Shown: positions 23,261 through 35,149 of the stretch, one piece after another
How positions within the stretch are numbered: position 1 is the stretch's first letter
Layout: each line of letters begins with the position of its first letter
From: Neurospora intermedia
Lineage: Eukaryota > Ascomycota > Sordariomycetes > Sordariales > Sordariaceae
DNA length: 64,000 bases
Direction of reading: 5' to 3'
Assembly (NCBI GenBank): GCA_037102815.1
Contig: BTPP01000001.1
Coordinates: forward strand, 5,357,001 to 5,421,000
Made by a program: the position numbers and the translations under genes
Notes under the pieces: generated by a model
Seen by the model: the letters and a program-made list of their open reading frames with translations, nothing else
Databases searched by the model: none
What the model was told of the DNA's origin: nothing

Positions 23261-24374
23261 GCACTCCACGAATTTCGACGAAAAGGAGCAGAAACGCGGA
23301 CGAAGTTTCATCAAGAACCGAGGGACAAGATACCCATGAATGTTTTTTTCACGACATGGACGGACGATTGAGATCCAAAACACAGTAGGAAGAGACCTTG
23401 AAGGGCTGGGTCAAAAGGACAACGGCACCGAGCGCCGTCGAACGATAATCGGTGGGCATGGAGAGACGGGGATAAAGAAGATGGAAAAGATATCCTATAT
23501 GCAGGTGTTTGTCACGGGGTCGACCGACGCCTGCTTATAATTTCCACCACGCCTGGGACGGGACATCGGGTACCCTTGAGGCGATTGTATAAAATCATTT
23601 GATGGCGAATTGGCGGGGGGCATATGCGGAGAAGGTTTTAATACTTATGGGAAATGAATGGCGCTTTGTTTGAACAGCAACTCTAATGGGCACAGCGTAT
23701 GCGTGACGAGATATGGCGGTTCAACGGCTTGGTCCTGGTGGCGGAGAACAACAGTGCTGACTATCACAGAAACTGTCTTGACAATCACTTTGGATGGGTG
23801 GTCCGGCAATACGTCATTCGGGAGCCTTGCGAAGGATTCAACGTTGCGCGGTCAGATGGCAATTCCAGCCTTCTATCACACGGTTGTACAACATACCCTG
23901 GAGAGTTCCGTTGACGCGAGACGAGCTGTCAAGTTTCCAGGCTCCTTTGGACTTAAGTAAGGACCAAGCTCACAAATAAAGCAGCCTTGGACTGACTAGT
24001 TCGCAGGGGCACCGTATTTCCGTAGTGTCAAGGGAAAGCAAAACCCTGCACAACAAAGATAGCGGGTACCATTAATATAGCAATCAGTCTACGATGTCTT
24101 CTTAATAAGTCGATTCTCTACTATTCCAGTTCTCGCCACGTACCAAGGCCATATCGGAAGTGTCACGGGTCCCGATATGTCTACTTCCTTAGTAGGACCA
24201 ATGACATGCCCCCAGCAATCCGTCCCCTCCAACCAAATCCCAAACCATCAGCCATGGACACTCCACGAGTCAACGGAAGGCTCCCGACGTGTTCTTGTGT
24301 GTCCCATTTTCCCTAACGGAACCATTGATCGTGGATTCTCCAGCAGTAGACAATCGAAGTCACGCCAGCAACTC
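23261..24374. other. Intergenic interval between convergent genes
   Basis: It lies between the ends of the Sec61 gamma gene (plus) and the 359-aa gene (minus), so both 3' regions are here. Frames of up to 116 codons show no domain and overlap in several phases. No gene is supported. Confidence 0.45.
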
Positions 24375-25580
24375 TCAATCATCGATCACGATTGCCTGCG
24401 AGCTCCAGGCTCCTCGACCGGACGGCTGAGGGCATGTGGTACTCCAAGCCATATCGAAAGCGTCCTCAATGATATTGTCCCAGACTATGGCCATGTCACG
24501 TTTGGCTGCGTTCCTAGCCAAAATTGAGCAGTTGAAGACGAAGGCCTGGTGCTTGAACGGCGACAACGCTGGTTTGTCGGCCAGGAAACCTATCCGAACA
24601 CATCGGCTGATTTCGAGGATATGCTGCTTGGTAATCTGCCCCTTGTCAGCTCATAAGGTATTGTTATTTTTGAGAGATATAGGGATTTGGAAGGATGTTG
24701 TGGCTGAGATTGACATGGAAAGGGAAAAGAACGATCATGGTCAAGACACAAAACAACTTGCCTGGCATGCTTCCGCGATCTCCTCAACCTCATATTCGTC
24801 AAACCCGTCATTTGGGTCATCCGGGTAGAGCAGACGGTTGGTCAAGTGGAAAGCCCTCGACTGCTTAACGTGCTCGGCATAGGAAGGGTTCAGCCCAACC
24901 TCCGCCGACGTCTTCAACACCTGAAGCTCCTCAGCAACTCGAACGGCCGAAGTCTTGTCTCCACCTTGACAGTTGTCAGTGCCCAGAAGAGGAGTGCAAA
25001 AAGCAGTTATCCTTTGCTTCCACGCTGCCCGCCTTTTCTTATGCTGGCTTTCTTGCACCTCAACTGGGTAGCCGGTAAACTCTTGGTAATAAGCCACCCA
25101 ATCATTCACGGTTTGGGGCAGGCTGAGGAAAGTCCATGACTTTCCCTCCTTGTCCGAGGCCAGAGCAAACAGATTGCATCTCTCAGCACGGACTTTGGTG
25201 CAGACAAGATGAGACGCCCACACGTTTGGCTCATCCTCCTCCACCTCTCCTTCTTGTTCACTGCCGCTGCTGTCCAGGGTGCATTGCTTCGGCTTGGGCG
25301 CCTTTTCGCTACTGTCCGAAGAGTACAGCAGTTCACCTACGACAAGGAAGAGATCGCCTTCGGAGGCTTGGGCGACGCCCAGTTGCTCGATGGTCAGTGG
25401 GCTTGGGTGGCCGATTGCTGAATACTTAGCTGACTCCCGTAATCTCGTCAAGTTCTCGGTGGCTTTGCGACTTGAGGTCTCAGACTTGGAATTCGGCGCG
25501 GCTCTGATTATCGCCCCTTGAGGGCGGTTGGGAGTCAGAACATGGTGCTCGTAGAGATGGGAGGTGACGGCGATGTCCAT
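24375..25580 (-). CDS. Hypothetical protein, 359 aa, with a GC-AG intron
   Basis: Exon 1 is 25580-24762 and exon 2 is 24635-24375. The intron between them has a GC donor in the context AG|GCAAGT and a GGGCAG acceptor preceded by GCTGAC, a good branch site; the frame is kept. The start is the first ATG in the frame, at 25580. The protein has no signal peptide or membrane segment. It contains an acidic stretch near 110-120 (SEQEGEVEEDEPN), several Trp residues and an acidic region late in exon 1 (YPDDPNDGFDEYEVEEI). I do not recognise a family. Long open frame, gene-like codon use and clean splicing make it a likely real gene; it could be a lineage-restricted nuclear or cytosolic protein. Confidence 0.65.
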
Positions 25581-26970
25581 GTTCAATTTAAAGTCAGTGT
25601 GGTCTCAGATGCTGTCTGGTGTCAGGAGTTGGGGTTGTGGTTGGTCATGGGTTTGAGTGTATCTGCTCGAGGAAAAAATCGGTATGTTGTAGGTCAAGGA
25701 GAAGAAGAGGTGAATGAAGAATTGATTATAGACAGAATCTGGGTGGACTCAGCGGTTGCTTCAAGAACGCTGGCTGTGTAGGTCTTGAAGAAGATGGGAT
25801 GAGAGAGGAGGTTGCCTGCTTTACTACTCACAGAGTTCCAGAACCTTGAGCCAGAATGGGATGAGAGACACTTGCTGTTTGCTTTCGAGCCCGAGTACGC
25901 TCTACATGACCCGAAAGTTGATGAAAACGGAGACACTTCAATTAGAATGGGATGGAGAGTCTTGTTATTTGCCCCCAGGTAATAGTGCCGCCCAGAAGGG
26001 AGAATAGTTGATAAACTTGGAGAAAGTGTGGATGACTTGAAACGAGCGTCGCTTGTTTTGTCTAGGAGTGCAGTCCGTAGGGCTGAATAGCAGGGAAATC
26101 TGAATGGAGTTAGGAAGACATTCTAGTTGGAGTTTAATATCAAGATGTCACTGACCTAACTCCATTCAGCCACACCACCCATGGGACCAGTATCCGGGTC
26201 ATGTTCTCCAACCCCGATGGAAAGCAGTCTGAAAGTTTTGGGGATGGCAGCAGGTGAGACTGGACGGTTAACAATGTTTGAGAGGCCGGGACAAGAGCCA
26301 ACATTCAGCTATGAATTTCAGGAGGACAGATACGTTCCTGATGAGAACACACAGAATATATACTTGCTGCTGGGTGTCATACAGGACCCGACGAAACAAA
26401 AACACCTCTACCAACGCGCAACACTTCCAAGGTCCCTATACTCAAGAGCACGGGAAATTGAAACTCCTCTACGTCCAAAAATTACCAGTCAAAAGGTCGT
26501 AAGAATAAAGCGAACACGTCACGATCAAGACATCACACCTTCGGAATACACTTACACACACGGATGCGTTTTTATCACGGCTGGAGCCCTGGTCCTGAGT
26601 AGTTCCTGGATGGCAAATCATCTTGGCCTGTGTGCTTCAAAATTATTGTAATGCCTATCACAGTTTTGTGACGGCTTTTCCAACCGCAGCGAGCAATGCG
26701 GTATTGGACTGTCCGTGTTTGGCTCGCCAGTGTCCGTCATAACTTCTCAACGTGAAGTCACCACTGCTCTTTCCTGATACTTTCTAGTTTGCAACTTTGA
26801 CTTCTCGTAAGTGTTATGACGGGTATGCACTTTTCACTTCTTAAAGGGATAACCGAAAAAAAAAAATATAAAAAAAATGAAAAGTATTACAATAGTGCCA
26901 GGTTCAAAATGTGATTGTTCAGAATATTTAGTATTGATATGGATGAACAGGAAAAAAGAAACAAAGAGAT
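25581..26970. other. Intergenic interval with short direct and inverted repeats
   Basis: A degenerate word near GAATGGGATGAGAGAC recurs at about 25793, 25855 and 25942. An inverted pair lies at 26100-26169. A 156-codon frame (26181-26651) has no recognisable domain and is not called. An A-rich tract precedes the tRNA-Leu gene at 26858-26880. Confidence 0.45.
26100..26169. repeat. 14-bp perfect inverted repeat
   Basis: CTGAATGGAGTTAG at 26100-26113 is the exact reverse complement of CTAACTCCATTCAG at 26156-26169, with a 42-nt loop. It could be a short stem-loop or the ends of a very small element. No gene overlaps it. Confidence 0.6.
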
Positions 26971-27087
26971 TGACTGAAGCGTGATTCGAACACGCGCCTC
27001 TTGCGAGACTAGAATGCACCTCACATCAGGTGTGAAGAAGAACTTGGTTCTTGAGTCTAGCGCCTTAGACCGCTCGGCCATCCAGCC
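26971..27087 (-). tRNA. tRNA-Leu(CAA) with intron
   Basis: Read on the minus strand, the acceptor GGCTGGA pairs with TTCAGTC and the T arm is GCGTG-TTCGAAT-CACGC. The anticodon stem CTAGA pairs with TCTAG. The anticodon CAA is at 27053-27051, and a 35-nt intron (27049-27015) follows one base later. A long variable arm identifies a class II tRNA, as expected for Leu. Confidence 0.93.
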
Positions 27088-27846
27088 ATTGGAAGATTGA
27101 TGAATGATTAGCCAAAGCAGGTGTTTATAGCTGTCCAGACAGTGAACATGCACCACTTCTGTTCTTATCGTCGTTTCCATCGTCACCTTTTATTTTTCTT
27201 GTTGCTTAACATCCTTTGCTGGCACCTGCAGCATTCCATCGGCTATTACTTGTCTTCGACGTGATAGGGATATCTAGAGCCATGTACCTCTGTTGTCTCG
27301 CGTACGGTGCTTCGAAGGTGGGCTCTTCGCTAGGTTCGTACCAAAAAGCAATTGCATCAGAGATTGCATGTGCAAGTGCAACCCCTCTGTTGGTAGTAGG
27401 TTTGCCAGTTGACCAATGCGAATGGGAAACGCTTTTGCCGATTATCAAAGGCGCTCAACGAGAATAAGGTCATGTTTTGATCACTCCACATTTTCTGATT
27501 CGATATGGCCAGGCACCGATATCACTGCATGCGCGTAAAATCCAAAAGAGTTTCAGCGTCCAAATCAATGATGATGCAGACTGGATTGAAAGCAGGCATA
27601 CGTAACAGCCGAGTTCCCAATCCTTGGCTGGTAGCGTAGCGTAGCGGCCGCATTCAGTCCCGCTTCCCCCTCCTGCTTCATTAACTTCCCAGCATCCACC
27701 AGCTCCCTTATCACCACAACAACAAACAAAATAACAGCAGTTGATTTTGTCTCTGTTGAGATCTTCTTTCGCTGAGCCCGGCCTCCTCCCAAATTCTTCC
27801 ACTGCACCACTTCTCCATTTCTTAACATTTCAACCAATTCATCACA
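27088..27846. other. Intergenic interval upstream of the methyltransferase gene
   Basis: No gene is supported. The last 80 bases are C/T/A-rich leader-like sequence ending in TTCATCACA before the start codon at 27847. Confidence 0.45.
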
Positions 27847-29089
27847 ATGGCCGCCGTCTCAAGCCAGACAACACACACAGGACAAGATGAGGTTACTGAC
27901 CTCAGCAAGCAATATGATACCCCAATGGGCCTTGCCCACTCAACGATGCAAGCTCTGAAAGATCGCATCAAGCTTCATTATGACCTAGCGAGCGACTACT
28001 ACCTAAACCTATGGTGTGTTTTCAACCTCTTACTCATCAGGTTCTTGACGGGGTTGGGTTGTTAAAAGCTCAGACAACGCTCAAGAGACAACAGCAACAG
28101 AGACCTAACAAGTGGACAGGGGAGAGCATATTCACCACGGTTACTGGGCCACAGATGAGGCCAAGGCCAAGGACACCAAGGAAGTTGCCCAGGTCAACCT
28201 AATCCGGCTCCTCCTTGAAATCTCCAAGGTCTCAGAGGGCGCTCGTGTTCTCGATACTGGCTGTGGAATTGGCGGCACCTCGCGCTTCCTCGCCTCTGAG
28301 TTAGGATGCACCGTAACCGGCATCACCATCTCCACCAAACAGGTTGAAATGGCGACCAGGTTGACCAAGGCTGAGGCCGCTAAACAGATCCAGGGTGACG
28401 ACAAGACCGTCACCCCAGATGCCGATGGCTTCATTACGCTCGGAAAGGGCAAGGTCAGGTTTCTTGAGCTTGACGCCGAGAAGATGGGCGAGTATTTCGC
28501 CTCGGACGCCGGCGCTTTCGATGTTGTGTGGATCAGTGAAGCTTTGAGCCACTTTCCCAACAAGGCTCTTTTCTTCCAGAATGCCTTCAAGGTTCTCAAG
28601 CAGGGCGGAAAGCTGGTTCTTGCCGACTGGTTCAAGGGCGAAGAACTCAACCAAACGCAGTTTGACAATGACATCAAGCCTATCGAAGGTTGGTATTTAT
28701 CCAAAGGATAGCGCACACCCTATTTCAAAGTCAGCTGACACAAGTTTAACCAGACGGCATGCTGCTCCCGCCTCTGTGCACCCAGCCCGACTATGTCAAG
28801 TTCGCTACAGATGCTGGACTCAAGGTCTTCCATGAGCCCAAGGATATTAGCAAGGATGTCAGCAAGACATGGTTAGCCTGACTATCATTCGCGAACCTAT
28901 GTGTAGATGGCTTTGCTAACTTGAGCCCGCAGGGACATTTCCTGGTCGCTGGTACAAAACCCTTCCTTGTGGGCTTTTGCCTTCAGCCAGGGCAGAGACG
29001 GCATCGCCTTCCTGCAAGCCTTCCGCGCGATGAGGAGAGGATACTCCAATGGCAGCTTCCGATACGCCGTCATGTCATTCCAGAAGTAA
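27847..29089 (+). CDS. SAM-dependent class I methyltransferase, tocopherol/sterol C-methyltransferase-like
   Basis: Four exons (27847-28013, 28120-28688, 28754-28871, 28933-29089) encode 336 aa; all introns are GT-AG and frames join. The N-terminal part reads YDLASDYYLNLWGEHIHHGYW, the substrate-side signature shared with gamma-tocopherol, sterol C-24 and related methyltransferases. The SAM-binding motif I, VLDTGCGIGG, is at residues 99-108, followed by TGITISTKQVEMA. A motif near the middle, FDVVWISEALSHFPNKALFF, fits the later SAM-fold strands, and LKQGGKLVLADWF fits the next. No signal peptide or membrane helix is seen, so a cytosolic enzyme is likely. The true substrate cannot be read from the sequence. 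Erg6 itself is better conserved around its sterol motifs, so this is probably a paralogous small-molecule methyltransferase. Confidence 0.88.
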
Positions 29090-30055
29090 GATGTAGTGAC
29101 AAAGGTGTAAGGGAAACACTGCCGGTTCAATCGATTCCTGAGTGATGTGATAGCTCATGAACGCTGCTGTCTCTGAGTTTGCAGTTATATCCAGGCAGAT
29201 GACTGACGACAAGCACAACCTCATCCTCAGAGTGCGCTGCCGGGAACCTGACTGACTCTTCTGATTACCTACTCGCATTGGGAGGTCCGTATCATCCACA
29301 AGTCATTGAACTTATTGCTGCGCCACCTTGAGGACGCCGCCATATGGTTTTCCCAAACATGAATGCCGGTAGAATCGTAGATATAAGTGATGAACAGCAC
29401 CCCTGCTCCTGTTATCACTACAGTCCGAGAGCAAAGCTACCCCACCTCAATTGACATCTCCCGACCCCAGCCCCCGCCCCCGCCTGCTCACCTCTTATCC
29501 TCCGGTCCGGTCCGGTCCGACCCGAGTAAACTCATGGCAACATATCCGCAACCCCGGAATCAACGCGGCTCGGAGCTCGGCATCTTAGTTCCATCTCGAA
29601 TGGATGTTGGCGAGCTTCGGGTTTCGAAGACCGAAAACAGGATCAACGGATGGTCACCGAATGCATGAGCAACCCGAAGCCGGGGGCTTGTGAGTTTGAT
29701 GCCTCGGCAGTTGGTGGTTGCTAGTTGGTCAATGGCTTGGGAGTTTTTCTCGAATCTCTTTCTCTGGACTCTCTCGGGAGAAGGCAAACCGAGAAAGGAT
29801 CCTCTTTTGGTGATGGAAACCACCAACTGCGAGTCAAAAAGCCGAAAATAATCTAGTACGTGCGGTCTATCGTTAAATAGTTGGCGAGTAAAAAAATAAA
29901 AACACCCCTCATAGGTATGTTGTGTGTCATAACGATGTTCCGCGAGGGAAGGAGGGGTCAAATCCGAGGAAGGCCTTCCTATTTAGTAAAAGTCATCCAA
30001 TAGTATCGGTCGCCAATGACAGCGAGATCCCCATACACTTATAGCCCGTTTATCA
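29090..30055. other. Interval between the methyltransferase gene and island 2
   Basis: Normal base composition. It contains a short GGTCC tandem run (about 29500-29517). Short frames only; no gene is supported. It ends where the 70-bp inverted repeat of island 2 begins. Confidence 0.45.
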
Positions 30056-30125
30056 TTCCCACACTCAATCGCCTGTGCAGTCTTAGCAAGAGGTGTGTGC
30101 GTACACACACACACACACACCGCAT
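30056..30125 (+). repeat. Left arm of the island 2 boundary inverted repeat
   Basis: It begins TTCCCACACTCAATCGCC and includes CAAGAGGTGTGTGCGT and a CA microsatellite, ending near CCGCA. Against the right arm it differs by two G-to-A changes at TpG, the RIP type, and by the microsatellite length. Confidence 0.85.
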
Positions 30126-30156
30126 TTAACAAATCTGGCCAATTGATATCGCTTTA

Positions 30157-31458
30157 TACGACTCAATTCAATCGTTTAATATCGAAATCTGGCTAAAACT
30201 AGTACAAAAAGTCGATATTTTAATACTCTACATCGCACAATTGTCTATTTTGATATTTATATTGTCTTTTGAACCGTTATCAATATAGTACACTACCCTA
30301 ATACCTATTAAAAGGTATTAATAATTATAATACTAGTAAATAACAAGTATCCTAACGACGTCGCTAAAATTGTTAGTATAAGTATAAAGAGTACGTAGAA
30401 GTATAAGCGTACTTTATTAAATATTAGTAAGGCATTTCTACTATTGTAAACTCCCTAAAATACTAAAAAGCTTCCTATATAAGCGCTTAAGGTATATTAT
30501 ATACAATATTACTCCCTATATTTTATTAACTATAATTAATATTATAAAGGAAGTTATAAACCTCCTTATATTAAAATCCAATTTATACTTCGACGAGATT
30601 TGTACCTTTCTAGCCAACGAGTACAATATATATATTTCGACCGAAACTATACAGCGGCACCTTCGATAGGATAAATAGAAGAAGAAGCGATTCTATATAA
30701 AGGTATTATAATAATCCCCTATACTAGTAGCTAAGTAAATATTAAAAATCTCTTTATTTACTATAAAAATATTTGTATTTTATAACGAGTTTAATATAGA
30801 CCGAAGGGACGGCGTTCGTTATACTAATTAGGCACCCTATAGTACTATTACAACGGTATTAAGTAAGTTCATATATAATATATAGTATTACCTCCTTTTA
30901 ATTATTATAGTAAATAGACTATTCGATATATTAGTATTTAGAAGTATAACGGATTTAGCCGGGGTATAGAACTAAATAGTAAAATACTTACTCCCTAAAA
31001 TAAATTTATTTTCTAATTATAATAGTATTTTAATAATAAATAACACTAATTAATACTCCCGTACCGAATTCTAGTACGCGTATAACCAAAAGGGGGTTTT
31101 ATTATAATATTTACTACTATACTCTCCCGAATTTAATTCTATCGAAATATATTTTAGCAATTTTAAGCGGTAATTTAAGTAGGTATATTGTAACAAGGGT
31201 AGTAATAAAATATTAAATAACAACTTTACTATATTTCTTAAACGACTAGCGTAGGATGTAGGGTATAGAGTATAATAGATCTATAATTATTTTAAGAATA
31301 CGAAACTAATAATAAATCGATTTAATAATATTAATAAAGAGTATAGGGAGCTATATACTAACGAGCTAATCGAATATAGAGAAATAGGTACTATATTTAG
31401 ACGGCGGTAGAGAGTATAGGTAGGAGCAATGGATTTATAGGTATTAAATTGAGTTGTA
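30157..31458 (+). mobile_element. Tc1/mariner DNA transposon relic
   Basis: The ends are imperfect inverted repeats: TACGACTCAATTCAAT at the left and, reversed, TACAACTCAATTTAAT at the right. Each is flanked by TA (30155-30156 and 31459-31460), the Tc1/mariner target. The length of 1302 bp is typical. The plus strand shows a decayed DDE transposase: a segment with FNIDRRDGVRY near 30790, LIINN near 31030 where the second catalytic Asp would be expected (here Asn), and YSPEFNSIE near 31118-31150 with the third acidic residue. Many stop codons and loss of CpA/TpG show it is dead and RIP-mutated. Confidence 0.82.
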
Positions 31459-32265
31459 TACTAAAAATGCTAGAAATATTATAAATACTAAAAATGCTAA
31501 AAGTACTAGAAGTATTATAAATTGTATTTATTTATATAATAATACTAAAATGCTAGAAACCCCCCTCTTTCGCTATAAATCGATTCGTAATATCGTTATC
31601 CCTCGCTAAAACTACTAATAATAGTACTACCCGCTATAAAAACGAAAACTCTAATAACGCCGTATTCAAATATAATATTAAATTATAAATCTAAAATATA
31701 TACTAATTAATTAAATTATAATAATAGGGGTTAGGAGGTATATTTACCGTAGCTTAACTACATTATTAGTACCGTATACTTAATTTTAAAGAAGTCTTTA
31801 ATACCGTCCCTAAATACTATATAAAAATTATAATTAAACCCCAGCTTTATAAACTACTCTACCGGCTACTTTCTAAATACGAATATATCGGACGGCGCTT
31901 CTTTATTCCGGAACTTATTCTTCAAAACGAATAGAATTTTATATACCAACACTACTTTAATTAACAACCCAATATAGTAACGCTTATAGAACGCTTTAAA
32001 AAATTCGGTAATAATCTTTTTAACTAGCCGACTAAGCGGGGCGGGGGGTAGTAGTAATAAATAAAGACCGAGAATCGAAAGTACGGACGGACGTAGTATA
32101 AATAACTCTCTAATTTCTACCGGGGATTCTCTAATCTCCTCCTTACCCTTATCCTCCTTACCCGCTACTAATAGCAATATAATTAATAATAATACCGGTA
32201 ACTAAATAGAGACCGTAATTATTATAAAAATAAGAGGAGGGTTAATATTAGCATTAATACGCCTA
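31459..32265. other. Island 2 backbone, left part
   Basis: AT-rich mutated DNA between the mariner relic and the first LTR fossil. A minus-strand open frame of 103 codons (31866-32177) matches nothing I recognise. It may belong to the element defined by the outer inverted repeat. Confidence 0.4.
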
Positions 32266-32270
32266 GTAAC

Positions 32271-32595
32271 TATAAGGGATCTACGAGGTATACACGCAGG
32301 TAGGCCTTGTAAAGAGCTTAAAATAATCGACAAAGAGGAAGAGGGAGGTTTGTACCAGTAAGGCATAGAGCTTCCAGCTAAATATACGAAAAGTATAATT
32401 ATCGAAGGTGCTAGAAATGCTAAAGCTAGAAATATAGCCCGTACGGCTCCCGAGGGATATACCCAATAGTACACGGTATATTTAGCGCTAAAACGGTTAA
32501 CGGCAATCGACTAGCCCGTACACCCAACTAGAAGGCATGCCTAATTTATATAGGTACTAACTAAATAAATACCCCTAGGCGCTAGCCCCGTAATA
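32271..32595 (-). repeat. LTR of copy A (left in the window)
   Basis: This 325-bp repeat shares GGCTCCCGAGGGATATACCC and ACCCCTAGGCGCTAGCCCCG with its partner at 34197-34521. It is preceded by the target duplication GTAAC. Confidence 0.85.
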
Positions 32596-34196
32596 TTACT
32601 TCCCACCTCTCCCTTCGAAAAATAGCTAGAAATACTATATATAAGAAAGAAAGAATCCAAACGCTTTAATACCCCCGGTACTCTCAAATACTCCTAACGC
32701 TTTACTATTTAGGTTTTTATAAGAGAAAACAATTAAATAAACGGTTAATAATAGTTAATAAATAAATCTCCCTAAGAAAGTCCTATTTATTACTTTAATA
32801 CCTATTATTTATATATACGCTAGTACTAACTATACCCCCGGATTATATAGTAGCTACTGTACTAAGTATCCTCTAAATACCCTATAATGCCCAATTCTAT
32901 CCATCCGTAAAGACTACCGCCCTACCGACTTCGTTATAGGACCTATATACTACCTTCTCTAGTAGCTATAGTAGTATTTAATATATATACTTTTAATAAA
33001 ACTTATTACTACTAATATACAAATAAAATATACGCAACCTTCCCGAATATTTCTAAATCCTACTAGTACTAATAGAATTTTAAAATCCACCCTTCGGGTT
33101 TTATTAAACTAATATCCTTACTTTACTACTTATTATTATTATAAATTTCGTTATCTTCCTCCAAGCCCCCTTCTAGCTTTAGAATAACCCGGACGTACCG
33201 AATCTAAACCTTCTATTTACTCAAATATATATTAGCCTAGTAGGAAAGTAAGCCGTAAACTATACAAACGCTTTACTTCTTCTACTTCTTTTATTATATT
33301 TCTATTAAACTATAATTATTATTAAAGTTCCCTACCAGGGTAGGCTAAACCCGAATAATAATAATATTTATTAATTCCCCCTTATCGATATAAATAGTAG
33401 TACTAGAGCTCAAATACTCCGTACTCCCCCTAAGAAAATTATTACTATTTAAATGCTAAAGGAAGTTGTAGAACTCTAAGTAACTATTTAAAACTTTTAA
33501 CCGTTTATAAAAACGCCCGAACTATTCGTTATTTAAAGAGGATATTAACGAATTAATAATAGCCTAATTTAACTATATATTAATTTTAATTCTATATAAA
33601 ACCTCTTTAAAATAAATAAGAAAGTAAAAAATAAATTCCCTAAATTTCTACTATAAGGAAAAGAGTTCGAATCCCGCTTTCTTATCCTAATTAACTTTAC
33701 TATAATTAAACCGAAATTTCTCGAATAATTTTTCTGGAATCCGGTTAATTAGAAAAGACTAAGCGAAAGCGAATAAAGTTTAACGGATAACTAATAAAAG
33801 GCTAAAATAAAAATAATAGAATTAAGCCTCCAAATTACTAATAACCGGGCCGTTAATATATAATTTAGCCTCGGCTATATAAATCTACGTATTAAAATCC
33901 TTTTTATCGCCTATAAATTCATTAAAGTAGGGAAGGACTAATTTCAATTAATTAAAACTCCCGGTAATTGTCTAAAAGTAGCTAATTTCGCTAATAAGGG
34001 TTTAAATAACTACAACGAACTATTACTAATATTTAAAAATATTCTAAGCCTAAAAAATCAAAACTATAGTAATATAGTAGGGTAAAAAAAAGTTGGTGGT
34101 TAAAGAACTCTTCAAATAATTAGAGAAATCCGAAACGGCGAAAGTATTAAAAACCGCTTAAGGGGGCTAAAAGGTTAAAAAGAGGGTCGATTATAA

Positions 34197-34521
34197 TATA
34201 AGGGATTTACGAAGTATATATACAGGTAGGCCTTATAAAGAGTTTAAAATAATCGATAAAGAGGAAGAGGAAAGTCTATACTAATAAAGTATAAAGCTTC
34301 TAACTAAATATACAAAAAATATAATTATCGAAAGTACTAGAAATACCAAAGCCAAAAATATAGCCCGTACGGCTCCCGAGGGATATACCCAATAATATAT
34401 AATATATTTAGTACTAAGACGGCTAATAGTAACCGACTAGCCCGTACACCCAATTAGAAGGCATACCTAGCTTACACGGGTGCCAGCTAGGTAAATACCC
34501 CTAGGCGCTAGCCCCGTAATA
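34197..34521 (-). repeat. LTR of copy A (right in the window)
   Basis: Partner of 32271-32595, equal in length. It is followed by GTAAC. Confidence 0.85.
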
Positions 34522-34825
34522 GTAACAAAAGTTTCGTAATCGGTCGGGTACCTATAAAATACAATAGTAAAATACTTTAATAATATATATAAATTAACAG
34601 TTACTACTTTACTTAGTAGGGGGAAAGCGCCCGTTATATTATAATTATAGCCGCTAATAATTACCGAATTAGTAATAAAGCCGCCAACAATATAGGGTAG
34701 CTAAATTTAGGAGTATAGAAAGTAAGGAGGGAAGTATTAATATAATAGTAAATATAGTAAGTATAGAAAAGGAGGGTATAGCTAATATAGACCTTTAAAA
34801 TTATTCCTCCTTAATATAACTTATT

Positions 34826-35149
34826 ATTACAAAGCTGGCGCCTAGGGGTATTTACCTAGCTAGCACCTATATAAGCTAGGCATACCTTCTAATTAAGTAT
34901 ATAAGTTAGTCGGCTACCGTTAGCCGTCTTAGCGCCAAATATACCGCGTACTATTAGGTACATCCCTCGGGAGCCGTACGGGCTATATTTCTAGCTTTAA
35001 TATTTCTAATACCTTTAATAACTATACTTTTCGTATATTTAATTAGAAGCTCTATACCTTACTAATATAAACTTCCCTCTTCCTCTTTATTAATTATTTT
35101 AAACTCTTTATAAAACCTACCTACGTATATACTTTGTAAATCCCTTATA
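34826..35149 (+). repeat. Left LTR of copy B
   Basis: 324-bp terminal repeat, preceded by CTTAT, aligned end to end with 36751-37075 and, inverted, with both LTRs of copy A. Confidence 0.85.

Larger units (their letters stand above)
32271..34521 (-). mobile_element. LTR element copy A, gag-only type (fossil)
   Basis: Two 325-bp LTRs (32271-32595 and 34197-34521) enclose 1.6 kb. The 5-bp target duplication GTAAC flanks the element (32266-32270 and 34522-34526). Orientation is minus. Its internal part is the inverted counterpart of copy B and shows the same gag-like region, with no room for a usual pol. It looks complete in outline but is broken in many places, and is heavily mutated in RIP fashion. 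Confidence 0.82.

Noticed and set aside
26181-26651. A 156-codon plus-strand open frame
   Set aside because: No domain, mixed codon use and no supporting splice or leader context; too weak to call.
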